Below, piece by piece: positions 1 through 8,432 of a stretch of 64,000 nucleotides of DNA (positions are counted from its first letter, which is position 1; the number at the start of each line of letters is the position of its first letter). Both the position numbers and the translations under genes were made by a program. Source of the stretch: Verrucomicrobiia bacterium (GTDB lineage: Bacteria > Verrucomicrobiota > Verrucomicrobiia > Limisphaerales > JADLHS01); contig WYBW01000022.1 of NCBI GenBank assembly GCA_011525685.1, positions 248,001-312,000 of the forward strand, written 5' to 3'. A model generated the notes under the pieces. That model was not told the origin of the DNA and ran no database searches. It worked only from the letters and a program-made list of their open reading frames with translations.

Positions 1-652
1 CGTGCGCGAGTTCCCGCAGCGCATCGAGGTGCAGCAGACCGGCGCCGCCCTTCAACGTGTGGAAGGCGCGAAAGATGGAATTGATGGTGTCGGCATCCGT
101 GGGGTTCTCCTCCAGCACCAGCACGCCTTGCTCGATGTTCTGCAGCAGTTCCTGGGCTTCGCCGTGGAATTCGCGAAGCAACTCCGAATCGTCCGCCAGT
201 TTCAAACGGATGGCCGGTTCTTCATCGGCCGGTTGCGCAGCCGGCGATTCGGAGGGAGATGATTTCGCGTCTGCGGCCGGAGTTTTGACGACGCCCCCTG
301 CGGACTGATTCCACGCAGGTGGGACCGCCGGCATTGTCGTACCGCGCTCCCACGCCGCAAGGACCGAACTCATCCACGCATGCCACTCGTTCAAGAACCG
401 GATGGATTCGCCGGCGAAAACCCCCGGCCCATCCAGGATGTGATCCAGCGACCCGCGGATTGCGGTCAGGCCTGGAGACAAAACTTCCGGTGCGCCTTCG
501 CGCGGAAGTTCCTCGAAGTCCATGACGAGGCTGTTGATCGGCAGGAGGCCGGTATCCTTGCCCGCCTCGACGAAAGCCAATTCCTCCCCCAGTTGTGCCA
601 GAATTTTGGCCGCACGAACCAGGAACGGAGCGTTGTTTTGCGGCGCTAGCAC
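1..652 (-). CDS. cheA: CheA-type chemotaxis histidine kinase, N-terminal part (runs off the window)
   Basis: Only the first ~217 residues are present. The start is a GTG at 652 preceded by a perfect AGGAGG five bases upstream. Residues ~150-217 form an Hpt domain, with the phospho-accepting His at ~198 inside FHTLKGGAG, as in CheA P1 domains. CheA autophosphorylates this His from its C-terminal kinase domain (outside the window) and passes the phosphate to CheY/CheB. Before the Hpt domain lie ~105 mostly helical residues that I do not recognise and a Pro/Ala/Ser-rich linker (~106-145), which is unusual because CheA normally begins with the Hpt domain. Another Hpt-containing hybrid kinase is possible. 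The fragment assignment is firm, the full architecture is not. Confidence 0.8.
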   Translation of the reverse strand, partial: MLAPQNNAPFLVRAAKILAQLGEELAFVEAGKDTGLLPINSLVMDFEELPREGAPEVLSPGLTAIRGSLDHILDGPGVFAGESIRFLNEWHAWMSSVLAAWERGTTMPAVPPAWNQSAGGVVKTPAADAKSSPSESPAAQPADEEPAIRLKLADDSELLREFHGEAQELLQNIEQGVLVLEENPTDADTINSIFRAFHTLKGGAGLLHLDALRELAH

Positions 653-747
653 AGGAGCCTCCTACCATTTCTTAAACGACGCTGGCAAGCCTGCTTTTCC
701 AACGCTTTCTCCTTCCGGAACGCGACAATGGTGGAAGGGTTCACGGG

Positions 748-1998
748 TTACTCGAATCGTTCAGGTTGTCCGGTGGCGGCCAGCACGGCGCTCCAGGCGA
801 AGCCGGCTTCGTCCAGTTGTTTCTTGCGGCTGGCAAGCAGTTCAATGGGCACGTGAATAAACCGGTTGTGCAGGTAACCAATCACGAGGCCGGTCTTGCC
901 GGCCATGGCCGCGTGAGCGGCGTGCCGCGCGAAGAGGTCGCAGAGGATTGAATCCTCGGCGTTGGCCGGGCTGCTGCGGACGAAGTAGCTCGGATCAAAA
1001 TAGCGCATGACCACGGGAATTTTTTCGGCCTGGAAATGCGCCTCGATGCGCTCGCGCAGAAACTGGCCGATGTCCTTGAGTTTGACGTTGCCGGAGGCGT
1101 CGCGCTCCGCAGCATTCGCCGCCAACAAGTCCTGCCCGGCGCCCTCGGCCACCACGATGACCGCGTGCCCGCGTTTGCGCATGCGCTGGTGGAGGGCCGA
1201 AAGAAATCCGCGCGGGCCGTCCAGTTTGAAGGGCACTTCCGGGACGAGGGTGAAGTTCACATCCTGACTGGCGACCGTGGCGCCGGCGGCGATGAAGCCG
1301 GCGTGGCGGCCCATCAGTTTCACGAGCGCGATGCCGTTCGCCACACTGCGGGCCTCGGTGTGCGCCCGGTCGAGCACCTTGGCGGCCTCCTCCACGGCGG
1401 TGAAGTAGCCGAAGGTCCGCGTCACGAAGGGCACGTCGTTGTCCACCGTCTTGGGAATCCCCACCACGGCCAGCGGATGGCCGCGCCGTTTTGCTTCCTG
1501 AAAGAGTTCGTTGCCGCCGCGCTGCGTACCGTCGCCGCCGATGGTGAAGAGAATGTTGACGCCGCGCCGAATCAGATTGTCCACCGCGAGACCGGTGTCC
1601 ACCGGCCCGCGCGAAGTGCCCAGCACCGTGCCACCTTCCTTGTGGATGTCGTCCACGAATTCGGACGTCAGCACGATCGGCTCGGCGCCGCGCGCCGGAT
1701 CAAGGCCCTGATAACCGCCCCGGAAACCGAGCACCTCTTTGAGGCCGTAGGCGTAATGAAGTTGGAGGAACAACGAACGGATGACGTCATTCAGGCCGGG
1801 GCACAAGCCGCCACAGGTGACAATGCCGGCGCGGGTTTGACCGGGATCGAAGAAGAGTCTGGCGCGCGGCCCGGCCAGCTCGAACTGGAGGCCCGGCTCG
1901 GCCCCGACTTCAATGAACTCCGGGATGCGCGCCTCATCACTGACGGTGCGGTTCAACGGCGAGTGGAACGGGGGATGGCCAAGGGTGGATATGTTCAT
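748..1998 (-). CDS. 6-phosphofructokinase, long plant/spirochaete type
   Basis: A ~416-residue member of the PFK family, which phosphorylates fructose 6-phosphate to the 1,6-bisphosphate in the cytoplasm. Visible motifs are the glycine-rich phosphate loop (TCGGLCPGLN), GGDGT at ~154-158, PKTVDND at ~182-188 with the catalytic base Asp ~186, and MGRHAG at ~229-234. Gly at the GGDG position predicts ATP rather than pyrophosphate as donor; Lys in PKT is typical of the plant-like clade. An N-terminal extension of ~55 residues precedes the Rossmann core, as in long PFKs. A TTG 42 bases further upstream is an alternative start; the ATG at 1998 has no clear Shine-Dalgarno. This is one of three PFK-fold genes here and the only one of the long subtype. 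Confidence 0.88.
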   Translation of the reverse strand: MNISTLGHPPFHSPLNRTVSDEARIPEFIEVGAEPGLQFELAGPRARLFFDPGQTRAGIVTCGGLCPGLNDVIRSLFLQLHYAYGLKEVLGFRGGYQGLDPARGAEPIVLTSEFVDDIHKEGGTVLGTSRGPVDTGLAVDNLIRRGVNILFTIGGDGTQRGGNELFQEAKRRGHPLAVVGIPKTVDNDVPFVTRTFGYFTAVEEAAKVLDRAHTEARSVANGIALVKLMGRHAGFIAAGATVASQDVNFTLVPEVPFKLDGPRGFLSALHQRMRKRGHAVIVVAEGAGQDLLAANAAERDASGNVKLKDIGQFLRERIEAHFQAEKIPVVMRYFDPSYFVRSSPANAEDSILCDLFARHAAHAAMAGKTGLVIGYLHNRFIHVPIELLASRKKQLDEAGFAWSAVLAATGQPERFE

Positions 1999-2065
1999 GG
2001 GATCAGCGAGTCGGCAGGAATCCGGGCGGCGAGGAGGCAAAGGGTTCGCACATAAATTTCATCAT

Positions 2066-2737
2066 TCAAAAGCTCAGAGTGACTCCAACGACCACCGTTG
2101 GCTTGCTGTCGTCCGGGTTGAAGACATAGGTCGTCACATCCAGCGCTTTGTACGAAAAACCCGCCAGCAGACCCCGCTGAATGTCGCGGTCGGTTTCATA
2201 AACGCGGGTCCGCTGGGTCACCAAGCCGAACCGAAACCAATCCACCGGCGCCAGCGTCAACTCGGACCAGTTGTAAAAGAAACTGTCGGAGGAATCGCCC
2301 GTGTCGAACACGTATTCGCCCTCGCTGTAAAGTTCGAGCTTCCACCAGCTAAGCGAGCCTTTGTAGCCCGGCGCGACCCCGTCGGTGTTGCCGAAGACGC
2401 CGCCGAGCATGGGAGTGATTTCCCAGGCGAGTTTGTCGCCGCCCGAAAAATTGCAGCCCACCCAGACCGATCCGGTTTCCAGGTCCTCGTAGTTGTAGCG
2501 GGCTTCCAGATGCAGCCAGCCGCGATCCAGGGTGAGGGTGGGCTGCGCGTAGTCACTGTCCTCAGGCACGATGTAGGTGTAAACCGCGGCGGAAAAGGAC
2601 CAGGCCTGCTCGGCTTCATCCGTGGTGTCCGGGGGCGTCGAGCCGGGAGCCGTGGGCGAGTTGGTTGCCGTTGTCTGGCCCAACGTTTGACCAGCGAACA
2701 GAAGCAGCGTCGGCAGGATGAGGGAATGGGAACGCAT
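2066..2737 (-). CDS. Exported beta-barrel-like protein of unknown function
   Basis: A ~223-residue protein. The ATG at 2737 follows GGGAGG eight bases upstream. Residues 1-20 are a Sec signal peptide ending near GQT, followed by a Pro/Thr-rich linker. The rest alternates aromatic/hydrophobic and polar residues in short strands rich in Trp and Tyr and ends in SF, the kind of terminal aromatic seen in outer-membrane barrels. I infer a small outer-membrane barrel or periplasmic beta protein. The gene follows a VIT-like membrane protein with about 4 bases between them, so the two are probably co-transcribed. No specific family recognised. Confidence 0.6.
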   Translation of the reverse strand: MRSHSLILPTLLLFAGQTLGQTTATNSPTAPGSTPPDTTDEAEQAWSFSAAVYTYIVPEDSDYAQPTLTLDRGWLHLEARYNYEDLETGSVWVGCNFSGGDKLAWEITPMLGGVFGNTDGVAPGYKGSLSWWKLELYSEGEYVFDTGDSSDSFFYNWSELTLAPVDWFRFGLVTQRTRVYETDRDIQRGLLAGFSYKALDVTTYVFNPDDSKPTVVVGVTLSF

Positions 2738-2741
2738 AACT

Positions 2742-3404
2742 TCAACCTCCCAGCGCCATGGTGAGGGCGACCAATATTGAGCCCAGCACCACCATGCCAA
2801 TCCCGAACACCCCCGGCGCGCGGCCGACGCAGCGACCATACGCGACGCCGGCCAGGAACAGCATCACGATGGCGATGGCATTGGAGACGCGCATGGCGCG
2901 CCCGACCTCATTCATAAAGATGAACGGGATGGCCACCGGGAAGGTGGTCAGAAACACCCAGAGGAACACCGCCAATGCCCCGAGCCAGTCATCCGGGCGC
3001 AACCGCGCGCGCTTGGGCGGCTCGGGCAGTTTCCGCAATCGCTGATGCATCGCTTCGAGTTCAGCCGGCTGCACCACCGATGCGAGCACCGAGGGCAAGG
3101 CCTCGGTGATCAGTCGTTGCGCCCGTTGCGGGTCGGTGGTTTTGTGCAGTGCGCGAAAGGTCGTCAAGTCACGGCCCTTCGCCGCCAGACTGCCCATCAG
3201 ATACAGGACCCCGTCAATGATGCCCCACGCGAGATTGCAGCCGAGCGCGCCGATGAGCATCACGCGCACATCGTCCCGCCCCGCCTCGGCCACGCTCAAC
3301 GAACCGGTGAAGGTGAGGACCATGATCAGGCCAAAGAGCACTTCTGCGATGCGCTCGCTGGGATCAAGCACCCGTTTGGAGGATTTGAGGGAGTCTTCAG
3401 GCAT
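2742..3404 (-). CDS. VIT1/CCC1-like multi-pass membrane protein
   Basis: 220 residues with about five hydrophobic segments: two near the N-terminus (~22-75) and three in the C-terminal half (~140-220). A charged cytoplasmic stretch (~85-135) lies between them. The early segment with AEAGRDDVR and GCNLAWGIID resembles a widespread bacterial protein group annotated as VIT/CCC1-related, whose eukaryotic relatives move iron or manganese. The substrate here is unknown. The gene sits between a DAACS symporter fusion and a small exported protein on the same strand with short gaps, probably one transcript. Family placement comes from memory of the motif and is moderate. Confidence 0.5.
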   Translation of the reverse strand: MPEDSLKSSKRVLDPSERIAEVLFGLIMVLTFTGSLSVAEAGRDDVRVMLIGALGCNLAWGIIDGVLYLMGSLAAKGRDLTTFRALHKTTDPQRAQRLITEALPSVLASVVQPAELEAMHQRLRKLPEPPKRARLRPDDWLGALAVFLWVFLTTFPVAIPFIFMNEVGRAMRVSNAIAIVMLFLAGVAYGRCVGRAPGVFGIGMVVLGSILVALTMALGG

Positions 3405-3437
3405 AGTGGTTGCAAGTCTGGGGTGGTGTATCCACTC

Positions 3438-5621
3438 TCATTTGACCCAGTGGAGAACGTTGCGGAGGACCGACCACCGGGGTTTCTTTTCCACGGCGCC
3501 GCGCCCCAGAATCCAGTAATCGTAGAGCCGCGCCGTTGTGCCATCCTTTTGCTTCAATTCAATCCACGCATTGACATAGTCCGCCAATTCCGCTTCCCCG
3601 CGCGGCATCGCGTAGGCCAGCGGGATCGTCAGCAGTCCGGGCTGCGGCACCGCTACCGCGAACTTCGGGTAAAGCAGCGTCCAGGCGGAACCCGCCTCGG
3701 CGGTGTACAGCACGGCGTCCAAGCCCGCCGCGTCACTCTCAAAAAACTCCCGCGGCGAGGACAACTCAATGGTCTCGGCCTTGGGCAAGGCCGCCCGAAG
3801 TTGCGCGGCGTAGTACGGATCGCTGAGGATTCCCACCCGGAGTCCCTTCCGTTCCTGAATGGCCGCACGCAGACGGAACTCCTTGCGCCGATGGCTCGGG
3901 AAAACGAAGGCCAGCGTTTCGTCGCGGTAGGACGCCGACAGGGTCAGCCGCACCGCCCGGTCGGGAGTAACCGCCAGCCCGGACATCAGAAGGTCGCACC
4001 CGCCGGCGTTGACCTGCTCTGCCAGCCGCTCGCGCTCCACCGGCACAAATTCGAGTTGCACTCCCAGCGTACGCGCGAGGTCGTGCGCCATCTCCACGTC
4101 GAACCCGACGAGTTCCCCGTGCGCATTCGTAAACACGTACGGCAGCCGGTCCGGCAGGTAACCCACGCGCAGGAAGCCGCGTTGCTGGATTGCCTGCAAC
4201 CGGGAAACGCCCGGCGTCGGCGCGAGCGCGGGTGGCGGGGTGGAATGGACTTGCGCGGGCAGCGGTTCGCGCAACAGATGCATCTGGCCCACCACTTCGG
4301 CCATGGTGTAGTTGTTCTTCACGAACGCGCTGAAGTAGAGGCGGAGTCCGCCCACCATGCCGATCGTGAGCAAGGCCGTCAGTCCCACGAACGCCAGCAT
4401 TTTGGCCCGCTGGATTTTCGCCACCCCGGTCAACAGGGCGGTGGCCAGGATCGTAAACACCAGCAGATTCATCGCCGCCAACAGCGTGGCGAACGAACCG
4501 GTGACAATGCCCGCAATCAGGTAGAGTTGGAAGAGGTCGGCCGGCAGCTTCAGCGCATCCAGCAGGTAGGGAATGGCGATGTTGAGGCTGCCAAAAAATG
4601 TCAGCAGCCCGGTCAGCAGGAAACCAGGATACTGCCCGGCCCCGAGCGGCGAGCCGGAAAACCAGGCGGCAAACAGCAGAAACACCAGCAACAACACCTT
4701 GCCCACGTTGGGGAAGTTGAACGACACCGGCACAATCACATCCACGTAGGCCTCGGTGGTGTCCCGCCGCAACTGGCACTGCTGGAACATTTCCTTGATG
4801 CGGTTGGTCAACACCGGCAGGACGATGAACAGGTTGCCGGTGACAAACGCCGTGATCAGCGCATCGCGCGAGCAGCCGACCACTTCCCGGTAGGTGAACG
4901 GCGTGGCCACCGCCACCAGCGCCGGCAACACCCAGAGCGTGAGAAACAGCGCCGCCACCATGTATGCCAGCAGGAACACCTGCAACCGCCCGAATTCCTC
5001 CACGCTCATCGTGCCGGCGGCGGACCCGGCGATGGCAAACAAACCAATCGGCGTGAGGCGGGCGATCAAATTCGTGACCCGGCTCAACGCCTCCGTGGCA
5101 ATGGTCAGACCGCGCAGCAGTCCGGTCTTTTCCTTCACCGCCATAAGCGCGATGCCCACCAGGATGCTGAACAAAACCACCGCCGGCACCACATTGTCCG
5201 CGAGCGAGCGAAATGGGTTGGACGGGATGTAGAGGTCCAGAAAGTTTTGCGGTCGGGGCGGCTCGACCAGCGACGTGCTGAAAAACGCCCCCGATTCCCA
5301 GCGCGGGAATGACAACGGCAGGAGGAGCACGATCAGCAACGCCACCCCCCAGAACCCCAGCATCAGCGTGCCGGCCTTGAGCGCCAGTTCCCGGGCCTGC
5401 GCGCCGGTGAGACCGCCGATCCCCAAGATTAACGACACCACGATGTACGGCAGCACGGTGATTTGCAGCAGCTTCACGAAGGCATCGCCCACGACCTTCA
5501 GCGGGGCGCAATACTCGCCAAAGAACAGGCCGCAAGCCAGACCCAAGGCCAGGCCCCAAAGAATCAACTGGGACTGGCCGGGGGCTTTCTTTGCCTTCAG
5601 GCGCTGCGGGTTTTTGTTCAT
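3438..5621 (-). CDS. Dicarboxylate/amino acid:cation symporter fused to a family-3 solute-binding domain
   Basis: 727 residues with two complete domains in one frame. Residues ~15-435 are a DAACS (sodium:dicarboxylate/glutamate) symporter with the usual ~8-9 hydrophobic segments and re-entrant-type Ser/Gly-rich stretches. A Pro-rich linker (~460-475) follows. Residues ~476-727 form a type-3 periplasmic solute-binding domain with LRVGY, GFDVEMAHDLARTLG and the DLLMSGLAVTP segment that contacts amino-acid ligands. Binding proteins normally serve ABC transporters or are separate receptors; a covalent link to a secondary symporter suggests substrate capture handed to the carrier, or ligand gating. 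Ligand is probably an acidic or other amino acid (inference). Flanked by VIT-like and CAX transporters on the same strand. Confidence 0.88.
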   Translation of the reverse strand: MNKNPQRLKAKKAPGQSQLILWGLALGLACGLFFGEYCAPLKVVGDAFVKLLQITVLPYIVVSLILGIGGLTGAQARELALKAGTLMLGFWGVALLIVLLLPLSFPRWESGAFFSTSLVEPPRPQNFLDLYIPSNPFRSLADNVVPAVVLFSILVGIALMAVKEKTGLLRGLTIATEALSRVTNLIARLTPIGLFAIAGSAAGTMSVEEFGRLQVFLLAYMVAALFLTLWVLPALVAVATPFTYREVVGCSRDALITAFVTGNLFIVLPVLTNRIKEMFQQCQLRRDTTEAYVDVIVPVSFNFPNVGKVLLLVFLLFAAWFSGSPLGAGQYPGFLLTGLLTFFGSLNIAIPYLLDALKLPADLFQLYLIAGIVTGSFATLLAAMNLLVFTILATALLTGVAKIQRAKMLAFVGLTALLTIGMVGGLRLYFSAFVKNNYTMAEVVGQMHLLREPLPAQVHSTPPPALAPTPGVSRLQAIQQRGFLRVGYLPDRLPYVFTNAHGELVGFDVEMAHDLARTLGVQLEFVPVERERLAEQVNAGGCDLLMSGLAVTPDRAVRLTLSASYRDETLAFVFPSHRRKEFRLRAAIQERKGLRVGILSDPYYAAQLRAALPKAETIELSSPREFFESDAAGLDAVLYTAEAGSAWTLLYPKFAVAVPQPGLLTIPLAYAMPRGEAELADYVNAWIELKQKDGTTARLYDYWILGRGAVEKKPRWSVLRNVLHWVK

Positions 5622-5640
5622 TTTTCGTTGGGTGGTTTCC

Positions 5641-6738
5641 TCACTGCGCTTGGGGCGGCAACAGATAAAGCGTCAGGGCGAAAATCAGGTAAACCATCAG
5701 CACCAGCACGCCAACGAACCACGCCGAGCGCCCGCTGTTGGTGACGAGCGCGGCGGTGAGGGTGGCGATGAGCATCATCACCACCGCGCCCGGCCAGAAT
5801 TGCAGGTCCATCGGCGCTGGGGCGATGACGTAGCTGAGGAGCACCAGCACGGGGGCGACGAACAGCGCGATTTGGGATGCGCTGCCCAGGGCGATGCCCA
5901 CACTGAGATCCAAGCGGTTTTTGCGCGCACCCGAAAACGCGGAAGCCATCTCCGCCGCACCGCCGACCAGCGCCACGACTATGAAACCCACAAACGCAGG
6001 AGTCATCCCGAACGTTTCCGCCGCCTTCTGCACGGACTCGACGAAAATCTCGCTCACCAAGGCGACCAGCACCGTGACGCCCGCCAACGTGGCCAGGGCC
6101 AGACTGATGGGCCACGGCGCTTCGCCGGCTTCCTCGCTGTGGGCCGCGCTGGCAAAGAGTTCGCGGTGGGTCTTGAGCGAGAACAGCATGCCCAGTCCGT
6201 AGGCCACGATCAGCAACACGGCCAGACCCACGCTCAACTTTTGGGTGAAGGCTGCCGCTGTCGCAGAGTCGGCTTGCGAAACCGCTGAAGGAATCAACAA
6301 CGCGATGGTGGCGAGGAAGAGCAGACCCGCTTGCACTCGCGCGCTGACCCGGTTGTATTCCTGCACGTGGTGCTTGAGTCCGCCCAGGAGAAATGACGCG
6401 CCCAGCATGAACAGAGTGTTCGTAACAATCGCGCCGGCAATGGACGCTTTTACCAGCATGTATTGCCCGGCGCGCAAGGCGGCCAGGGCGATGATCAGTT
6501 CCGTCAGGTTACCCAGCGTGGCGTTGAGCAATCCGCCGACCGCATCCCCGGTTTTGGCAGCCACGGATTCGGTGGCATGGCTCAACAACGCGGCCAACGG
6601 CACGATGGCCAGCACCGACAGGACGAAGAGCAGCGTGTGCGATTCGGGCTTGAGTTTCGCCGCCGCAAACACCACAGGCACAAAGGCCAGCAGCCAGAGC
6701 AGCGGGTTGTGCCGGATTTCCTTGAGCAGTGCATGCAT
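5641..6738 (-). CDS. CAX-family calcium/proton antiporter
   Basis: 365 residues with ~11 membrane segments in the duplicated arrangement of the Ca2+:cation antiporter superfamily. The first alpha repeat is visible at ~64-82 (GDAVGGLLNATLGNLTELI, with the ion-binding Glu ~80). The second is near ~246-280 (GGAAEMASAF followed by KNRLDLSVGIALGSASQ). These are the hallmark CAX motifs. It would export cytoplasmic Ca2+ in exchange for protons across the inner membrane. An acidic loop between the two halves (~193-205) fits the family. It starts nine bases after the SulP transporter gene ends and is followed within 20 bases by the symporter fusion, so it probably belongs to one transport operon. Confidence 0.9.
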   Translation of the reverse strand: MHALLKEIRHNPLLWLLAFVPVVFAAAKLKPESHTLLFVLSVLAIVPLAALLSHATESVAAKTGDAVGGLLNATLGNLTELIIALAALRAGQYMLVKASIAGAIVTNTLFMLGASFLLGGLKHHVQEYNRVSARVQAGLLFLATIALLIPSAVSQADSATAAAFTQKLSVGLAVLLIVAYGLGMLFSLKTHRELFASAAHSEEAGEAPWPISLALATLAGVTVLVALVSEIFVESVQKAAETFGMTPAFVGFIVVALVGGAAEMASAFSGARKNRLDLSVGIALGSASQIALFVAPVLVLLSYVIAPAPMDLQFWPGAVVMMLIATLTAALVTNSGRSAWFVGVLVLMVYLIFALTLYLLPPQAQ

Positions 6739-6746
6739 CGTGGTTC

Positions 6747-8432
6747 TCAGGCTGGCATTTGTTTCTGAAAAGCCTCCACCGCATCCGCCACGGAAGTGAA
6801 CCGGTTGATCCCGCCCAGTTTCTCTTCCACCCCTTCACTGCGCAACCGGTCGCGCACGGAGGAGCGCGCCTCCACGGCCTGGAAGCGGATGCCCACCTCC
6901 GTGAGTTCGCCGGCCAGTTCCGCCAGCATGTGCGCGGCATGCATGTCCACGTGCGGGGCGGCGGACAGGTCCAACACCACCAGCTTCGGCGGCGGGGTTT
7001 CGGCGCGGGCTCGTTCCAAAATCGTGTCGCGCACATGATCCATGTTGAAGTAGAGCAGGCCGGACTCCGGGCGGAAGATCAGGATGCCCGGGATCAACTC
7101 GTTGTCCGGATGCCGCTCACGATCCGAGAAGCGTCGCGAGCCGGGGATGCGTCCGAGCAGGGCCACGTGGGGGCGGGACGCGCGCCGGATCAAAAGCACC
7201 AGCGAGATGATGGCGCCGATCAGCACGCCGTGCAGCAGGCCAAAACTGAGCACCCCGATCAGGGCGGTCACGGCCACGATGTATTCGGTCCGGTTGGTGT
7301 GGCGGAGTTGTCGTAGCGTGGAAACCTTGAACAGACCCGTTACCGCCACCAGTACGATCGCCGCCAGGACCGGTTGCGGCAACGCGCTCAGCAGGTGGGA
7401 AAAGAACAGCACCACGACGAGAATGATCAGCGCGGCCAAGGCGGTCGAAAGCGGCGTGCGGGCGCCGCCCCCCTCGTTGACCAGCGATTGCGACATGCCG
7501 CCGCTGACCGGAAAGCCGCGGCCCAAAGCGGCGGCGAGGTTGGCCGCGGCCAGGGCGAGGAATTCCTGATTGGCGTCGAGGCGTCCGCCGTGCTTCGCGC
7601 AGAACGTCCGTCCGATGGCGGCTGTTTCCACGGCGCCCAGCATGAAGCAGGCGAGGGCCAGCGGCAGCAGGTTGTCCAGGTCGGACCACTGAATCGCGGG
7701 CAGGCCCACGTCCGGCAGGCCCTGCGGCACTTCGCCGAGCAACTTGACGCCGCGCCCTTCCAGCCCGAGCCAGGCCGAGGCCAGGATGCCGCCGATCACC
7801 ACGAACAACGCCACGGGTTTGTGCTTGAGGAAAATCTTGCCCAGGATGAGCACGGCCAGGGCGAGTCCCCCAATCGTGAGCGAAGTGTAATTGGTGTCCG
7901 GCAGATGCTTGAGGAAGGTGGCGCTGTTCTCCCAGAAATTTCCATGCGCGCCGTGGACGCCGAACAACTTGGGCAACTGTGTGCTGGCGAGGAACAACGC
8001 CACGCCGCACTTGAATCCGACCATGACGCTTTCGGAAATGAAGTTGACGATGGCCCCCGCCCTGGCCAGCCAGGCTATGAACGCGATAAGCGCTACAAGT
8101 AACGCCGTGGCCGCCGCCAAGGCGCCGAACCGGGTGGTGTCGCCGCCCGCAATCTCGCCCAGCGACACGCCGATGAGCAACGAGATGGCCGATGTGACCG
8201 TGATGGAGGTGTGCCGCGAACTGCAAAACAGCCAGAAGACCAGCCCGCCGAAGAGGCACGCGTAGAGTCCGGCCTCGGGCGGCAGGTTGGCGAGCGAGGC
8301 GTCACCCAAGCCGGCCGGCAGCAGATACGCGGCGAGCGTGATGGCCGCGACGACATCGCCGCGCAGCCAACTCTTGTCGTAGGTGCGCAACCATTTGAGG
8401 GCGGAGATCGGATTATTCATCGTTTGGACCAT
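6747..8432 (-). CDS. SulP-family anion transporter with C-terminal STAS domain
   Basis: 561 residues: ~10-14 membrane segments (about 15-410) followed by a cytoplasmic STAS domain (~450-561). SulP proteins carry sulfate, bicarbonate or other anions, often with Na+ or H+. The family signature AAYLLPAGLGDASLANLPP near the N-terminus is clear, as is PVSGGMSQSLVNEGGGARTP. In the STAS domain the usual DS/DT phospho-acceptor is replaced (PHVDMHAA), so kinase-type regulation seems unlikely. The ATG at 8432 has GAGAGG just upstream; a second ATG at 8420 overlaps the stop of the protease gene (ATGA), so translation is probably coupled either way. Substrate not predictable. Confidence 0.88.
   Translation of the reverse strand: MVQTMNNPISALKWLRTYDKSWLRGDVVAAITLAAYLLPAGLGDASLANLPPEAGLYACLFGGLVFWLFCSSRHTSITVTSAISLLIGVSLGEIAGGDTTRFGALAAATALLVALIAFIAWLARAGAIVNFISESVMVGFKCGVALFLASTQLPKLFGVHGAHGNFWENSATFLKHLPDTNYTSLTIGGLALAVLILGKIFLKHKPVALFVVIGGILASAWLGLEGRGVKLLGEVPQGLPDVGLPAIQWSDLDNLLPLALACFMLGAVETAAIGRTFCAKHGGRLDANQEFLALAAANLAAALGRGFPVSGGMSQSLVNEGGGARTPLSTALAALIILVVVLFFSHLLSALPQPVLAAIVLVAVTGLFKVSTLRQLRHTNRTEYIVAVTALIGVLSFGLLHGVLIGAIISLVLLIRRASRPHVALLGRIPGSRRFSDRERHPDNELIPGILIFRPESGLLYFNMDHVRDTILERARAETPPPKLVVLDLSAAPHVDMHAAHMLAELAGELTEVGIRFQAVEARSSVRDRLRSEGVEEKLGGINRFTSVADAVEAFQKQMPA

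Noticed and set aside
1036-2055. 339-codon plus-strand frame opposite the long PFK
   Set aside because: Shadow frame; PFK motifs on the other strand are complete.
3045-5312. Very long open frame on the plus strand opposite the DAACS fusion
   Set aside because: Gln/His/Arg-rich shadow of a GC-rich gene on the other strand; the minus-strand product has two clear domains.
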